Below are positions 22,257 through 26,020 of a stretch of DNA of 26,020 nt, piece by piece. Source of the stretch: Lenisia limosa. Its lineage: Eukaryota > Breviatea. Location of the stretch: positions 1-26,020 of the forward strand of contig LPNZ01009130.1 of assembly GCA_001655205.1 (NCBI GenBank), in the 5' to 3' direction. Numbering within the stretch: position 1 is the stretch's first letter; each line of letters opens with the position of its first letter. The notes under the pieces are model-generated. The model had not been told where the DNA came from, searched no databases, and was given only the letters and a program-made list of their open reading frames with translations. The position numbers were made by a program, and so were the translations under genes.

Positions 22257-23162
22257 GGGAATCACTCGCTCTGGCCAACTTCGATCCGTGTCTCCATCTG
22301 CCCAGACTCAAGACTCAGTTCCATCAATATCCCTGAACGCTTTCGAACTATCTCTGAACCCCACTCTCGAAGGCCTCCTCAAACTGAGGTTGGAACGAAT
22401 TTGGTGGGACGTTTTCACTGCAACAGCACTTTGAGAAGGCAATTTGATTCTTTGTTGGTTGCTCTTGTCGACTCTAATTGTTTAAACCACAATGATTCTA
22501 TGTCACTCTTGAAGAATGGTCACAAATTCAGACACCAAATTTTACTATTGCTTCTATATTTTCTGACAATGTTACAACTAGGTTTCAAATACACAACAGT
22601 GGGCTCTTATCCCATTGCAACACGCCCCAAGTGGCTTCAGTAAGTGGAATTTTCCATAGAAATAATAATAATATTGCCTGCCTTTATCATAATGAATTGC
22701 TGAGTGGACAAATACTGGACAGCCCCTGCACTTGAAAAGAGGTCGTGAAGCTTGCAGTAAGACAGATGCCATTTTATGTTCACTTTTTTATGATTGGAAC
22801 TGAGCCAAAGCACTGCTGAAGACTGTTCCCTTTTTGATTGACGTTGTTTTTTACCCACAAAGACCGCATATGCAACTTAGTATAGTATGAGCATATCTTT
22901 GGATATCTTTTCATTTAGTTCCTACTTACTGGCTGTGTCAATAATGTTTACGATAGCCAATAATGATAAATGAAAAAAATATGGGTCGCTAACTTAAAAA
23001 ACAATATTACAGTTTTGAGCAGTCAATATTTTTTCTGGAAATTTCACCACCTCAAAATCCCAATATTTAATTGTAAGAATTCGCTATGTATTAACTAATA
23101 TACATGTAACTCTATTATTAAAAACCTCCGGTGAACTCTGTTTCTCTCTGTTAGTGTTGTAG
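22257..23162. other. No gene recognised
   Basis: Short frames occur, for example on the + strand at 22401-22643 and the - strand at 22578-22858. They lack domains, and no in-phase splice partners or conserved-looking residues were seen. An exon acceptor (TTGTAG) at the right end leads into the SMC4 fragment. Confidence 0.4.
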
Positions 23163-24031
23163 GAGTCAAGGAAGTTGAATTTGATGGATGACAACACTCG
23201 TATAACTTTAGAATTGGGCCATCTTGATCAAAAGGTGAAAGAGTCTTCAAAATCTATAGAGATTATTCAAGAGTGCATTGCTGAAAAGCAGTTTTTTTGA
23301 GTATTGTTACATTTGGTCCCTTCTTGAACATCGTCGATTAAACATGCTTCAAAGTGACCGCACCTCATTAAAAGCTTTACTTGAAGCACAAAAATGTCAA
23401 ATTTTATCTGGTCTCCACGTCTCTATTAATTTTGACATAGGGTCGTCTTGGTGATCTTGGAAGTGTTCCCAAAAAGTACGATGTTGCAGTATCAACAGCT
23501 TGTAAATGTCTAAATTTTGTTGTTGTTGATTCGGCTGATGATGCACAGGCGTGTGTAAATTATTTAAGGTAACACTTTTTTTGAAATAATGACGATCTAA
23601 TCAACTTGGAAGGCTGACTTTTATTATTTTAGAAAAATTAGAAACAGTGAAGCCTTTTAACACTGTTCCTGGTTTAAGGTTCCTCTCTCGTTTTTGATAG
23701 ACTCTTTGATTTTATTGAAACAGAAGAAAAGTTTAGATCAGCCTTTTACTTTGCTTTAAAAGACACATTAGTTGCTGAAAGCATTGAAGATGCTCAGGTT
23801 TTTGTTTTTGTTTTCATTTTGAAACTTGCGTTTGGATCACAACGCTTTAGAGTCGTGACCTTACATGGCTCACTTATTGATATCAGTGGTGCTATGACTG
23901 GAGGAGGTGGAAAAGTTATGCATGGTGCAATAAAAACCATCCAACAAGACCCCAAACCTTCTACAATAGACTCTATCCAACTTGAACTTGATTCTTTATA
24001 TGCTCAACTTGGACATCTGGAACTCCAAAAG
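23163..24031 (+). CDS. SMC4: SMC4 (condensin ATPase) fragment: end of first coil, hinge, start of second coil
   Basis: SMC4 pairs with SMC2 in condensin; the hinge makes the dimer contact. Exons: 23163-23290 (coil), 23316-23418 (coil to hinge), 23441-23568 (GRLGDLGSVPKKYDVAVSTA … NFVVVDSADDAQACVNYLR), 23592-23678 (NQLGRLTFIILEKLETVKPF), 23701-23797 (FRSAFYFALKDTLVAESIED), 23822-24031 (RFRVVTLHGSLIDISGAMTG, GGGKVM, then coil). RVVTLxG…SGAMTGGG is the SMC4-type hinge end; SMC2 and SMC3 differ. All joins are in phase once five 22-25-nt insertions are removed. Codons are AT-rich, unlike the genes at 1-16 kb. No Walker A, signature or Walker B motif is in the window, and the frame is lost after 24031, so this is either a gene with very distant exons or a broken copy. 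Confidence 0.8.
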
Positions 24032-24649
24032 GTTTGTGTTTCAGGTACAATTTCTTTTTTATTCTTCTTTTTATTGCACACAAGTATTCTAACTTCCTTC
24101 ATTGTGATACTGTGGTATGGACACGTAAGTGAGTTGGAAGAGGATAGCTATCCTGGCTTATCTGGTTAGATCTCACTGAGATTGGGACCAAAGCGCCCAT
24201 AGAGCCCTATCATGTATTAATATTGTTGTTAGACCTACACACATTAGGTTGCACAAAGGGGTTCGCGGAGGGAGGTGTTGACAATGGATTTTGAGGTTAT
24301 CTGTAAAAGGGGAATTTAAATAAAAGTAGGGTGGTAATTTAGAAAATTGGCTCGGATTTTTATTCAATTTTCTCAAAGATTGACGCATATTTAACGTGAT
24401 TTACACCAAAGCTTGGAGTCTTTCAAACTGAACTAACGAGTAGTTTTTAACAAAAGTAATTCGTTTCAAAGAAGGCGTCTTTGAGCAATTTTCAAACAGT
24501 GACAATTTTCTGAATTACCACCTTGCTTTAAATACAAGTGGACTGAACACTGAAATAGTCTCTGGTAGAATTATGATAGAATATGATCAGCTGACCATTC
24601 CATGCGTATCTTTGTTGTGGTGTGTAATGATGTTCTCCCCCCTTAGTAC
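24032..24649. other. No gene recognised
   Basis: Starts with a possible SMC4 donor (AAG|GTTTGT), then AT-rich sequence with no further coil exon visible. The SMC4 reading frame is not picked up again in the window. Confidence 0.4.
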
Positions 24650-25216
24650 TTAATAAAGAGGAATTGAGATATTGACACCCGCTTCAAAATCTCCTTCAAC
24701 TTTTAAGTTTGAGACAGTGGGGTTTGTTTGAGACAGTGGGGTTTGTTTTAGTAGCATAATTTTCNNNNNNNNNNNNNNNNNNNNNNNNNNNNNNNNNNNN
24801 NNNNNNNNNNNNNNNNNNNNNNNNNNNNNNNNNNNNNNNNNNNNNNNNNNNNNNNNNNNTCTTGAAAATAATTGAGAATCAAAATGTTCTTCAATAGAGT
24901 GATTATAAGCTGGCAATATTTTTTCATCGAATACAAGAGCGTCAGTAGCCTCAAGACCATCAATGCGTGCTCCAATGTTATTTGCACTATTTTGTATGGC
25001 AGTGCTATCTAATTCTTCAATTATTTTTTCTTGTACATATCCTTTAGTACAAGCATCGTTATCATTTAGAGGTAATCCTACGTTTACTAATCGTTTTCTA
25101 CTGATGTCGAAGTTTGAGTTTTCATCTAAATTAATCCCAATCCCAGGCACACCTTGTTCTCCATGAGTAGGTGACGTAGTGGTGTCAGTACCAATTTGAA
25201 TAGCACCAGTTTCCAG
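24650..25216 (-). CDS. Tail-fibre-like ORF of viral or mobile-element type, interrupted by a gap
   Basis: Uninterrupted apart from the N-gap 24765-24859; it opens after a stop at 25217-25219 and ends TAA at 24650-24652. It has no intron, unlike its neighbours. The first visible ATG is at 25150, but the frame is open further upstream. It contains RLVNVGLPLNDNDACTKGYV, close to the motif R(I/L)xNVxxPxxxxDAxTKxYV. That motif is common in phage and other viral fibre or trimeric-stalk proteins and is also seen in large eukaryotic mobile elements. An Asn/Asp/Ile-rich region with coil character follows. An 18-nt in-frame duplication lies at 24707-24742. No polymerase, integrase or capsid gene is visible beside it, so it may be a relic or one end of an element. 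Confidence 0.5.
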   Translation of the reverse strand: METGAIQIGTDTTTSPTHGEQGVPGIGINLDENSNFDISRKRLVNVGLPLNDNDACTKGYVQEKIIEELDSTAIQNSANNIGARIDGLEATDALVFDEKILPAYNHSIEEHFDSQLFSRXXXXXXXXXXXXXXXXXXXXXXXXXXXXXXXXKIMLLKQTPLSQTNPTVSNLKVEGDFEAGVNISIPLY

Positions 25217-25379
25217 TCATGAGGTTTTGAAAAAAAAATAAAAAAAAAATCTATAATTTATACAACAGTTGTGTAATCCCATAATCCAGTGCCAAATGTG
25301 ATCAAGTTCTCGTTATTGGAATGTTACTAAGATCTTGTGTGTAGCTTATTCAACTACCCGTTGTATCTGTAAAAAGTCA

Positions 25380-25580
25380 TTATTGATTGTACTGTGTTTC
25401 CACTACGTTACATCTTAAATAAACGTTATCAATTCCGTTTGAAATATCCGGAAATAATTCAGTCGTGAACACCTTATTTACTATCTTATCGACAGGAACA
25501 CCTTCTTCTATTATCTGGATTGTTTCTGTTGTTCCGACAAGAGTACTTGATAAAAACCTAAAGAAATGTATTTGTCTCAT
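25380..25580 (-). CDS. Short ORF upstream of the fibre-like ORF
   Basis: 66 codons starting MRQIHFFRFLSSTLVGTTET and ending NVVETQYNQ, followed by a stop. Same strand as the fibre-like ORF and about 160 bp upstream of its open frame, in similar AT-rich, intron-free sequence. It could be a small separate gene or the N-terminal part of the same gene cut off by a frameshift. I do not recognise it. Confidence 0.3.
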   Translation of the reverse strand: MRQIHFFRFLSSTLVGTTETIQIIEEGVPVDKIVNKVFTTELFPDISNGIDNVYLRCNVVETQYNQ

Positions 25581-26020
25581 TTTTTTTGAAAAGAAAATTA
25601 TTATTGTTATTTATCTTGACTGATACTCCCAGCAAAGGCAGTGATAGCCCCAAGGAGAGGGTTAAGAAAAAACGCAACAACTGTGCGGCACAAAATCGGC
25701 AAGTCTAGTTAAGCTGGTCCAAATCACATTTTGCATCAAAGGCTGCAGGTCGGCGATTTTGGGACAAGAAACGAGAGTAAAAGGCAAAAAGGAAAAGTTT
25801 GGAGAATAGTACGACAAGATCGAGGAAGGCGAGGTTGTTTGTTCAATATTTTTTGTTTCCTATCTTTTGAATACAAGCGATGTTAACTACACTGTTGCAG
25901 CTAAATCATGTTTTTTTTTCTTACTCTGGACAATGGCACTCAGGTAATATAGTATAGGTTGGTGTTGGAAACTGTGGACATGCATAAAATCGTGGACAAA
26001 ATTGAACTTCCTCCAAATCA
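25581..26020. other. Right edge, mostly unassigned
   Basis: A + strand block near 25625-25710 reads SPKERVKKKRNNCAAQNRQ before a GT donor; it is basic and weakly like a bZIP basic region. Beyond it are T-rich and A-rich stretches with no clear exon. Confidence 0.25.

Noticed and set aside
22112-22858. Short ORFs of 64-80 codons on both strands
   Set aside because: No domains, no conserved-looking residues and no splice partners; they overlap the CCGGAC repeat or one another.
25625-25710. bZIP transcription-factor basic region (KKKRNNCAAQNRQ)
   Set aside because: The invariant Arg is one position out of register and no leucine zipper follows; too weak to call.
1-26020. CRISPR arrays, riboswitches, bacterial promoters or operons
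   Set aside because: The sequence is spliced eukaryotic DNA; the repeats are simple tandem or dispersed and not CRISPR-like. No tRNA or rRNA gene was recognised by eye.

Overview
The window is nuclear DNA from an intron-dense eukaryote. Nearly every coding block is cut by GT-AG introns of about 45-300 bp. None of the coding is prokaryotic: there are no operons and no ribosome-binding sites. Exons were assembled by hand from reading frame, splice phase and remembered protein families. The organism is not identified; a compact-genome protist or another small-genome lineage is possible. Ten N-gaps interrupt the scaffold, and several sit directly on poly-C, poly-G or poly-A tracts.

Layout. (1) 1-3593, + strand: C-terminal half of an insulin-degrading-enzyme (M16) protease, entering from the left edge. 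(2) 3726-6399, - strand: a complete 12-exon deoxyhypusine synthase of 360 codons plus stop, tail to tail with gene 1. (3) 6740-12132, + strand: about 29 small exons of a membrane-anchored DUF229 / alkaline-phosphatase-superfamily protein, divergent from gene 2. (4) 13447 to about 16.8 kb, + strand: N-terminal part of a GCN2-like protein (RWD domain, then charged linker). One of its introns holds a 343-bp hAT-like MITE with 8-bp target duplications. More candidate exons follow to 18.3 kb, including one that may be a kinase N-lobe. (5) 18.3-23.1 kb: patchy and repeat-rich, with coiled-coil exons, an unrecognised + strand exon pair and an unrecognised - strand gene. (6) 23163-24031, + strand: a fragment of SMC4 (end of the coiled coil, hinge, start of the return coil). 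It reads through only if five 22-25-nt insertions are removed. (7) 24650-25216, - strand: an ORF with a tail-fibre-like motif, and a second short - strand ORF upstream of it.

The first four genes are ordinary cell functions: proteolysis, eIF5A hypusination, an extracellular or luminal hydrolase, and the amino-acid stress kinase. They show no sign of forming one pathway. The right third looks different: AT-rich codons, ultrashort introns, duplicated repeats and a virus- or mobile-element-like ORF. It may be a composite or rearranged region. The most unusual signals are the SMC4 mini-introns, the MITE, and two tandem repeats that carry or abut splice sites.
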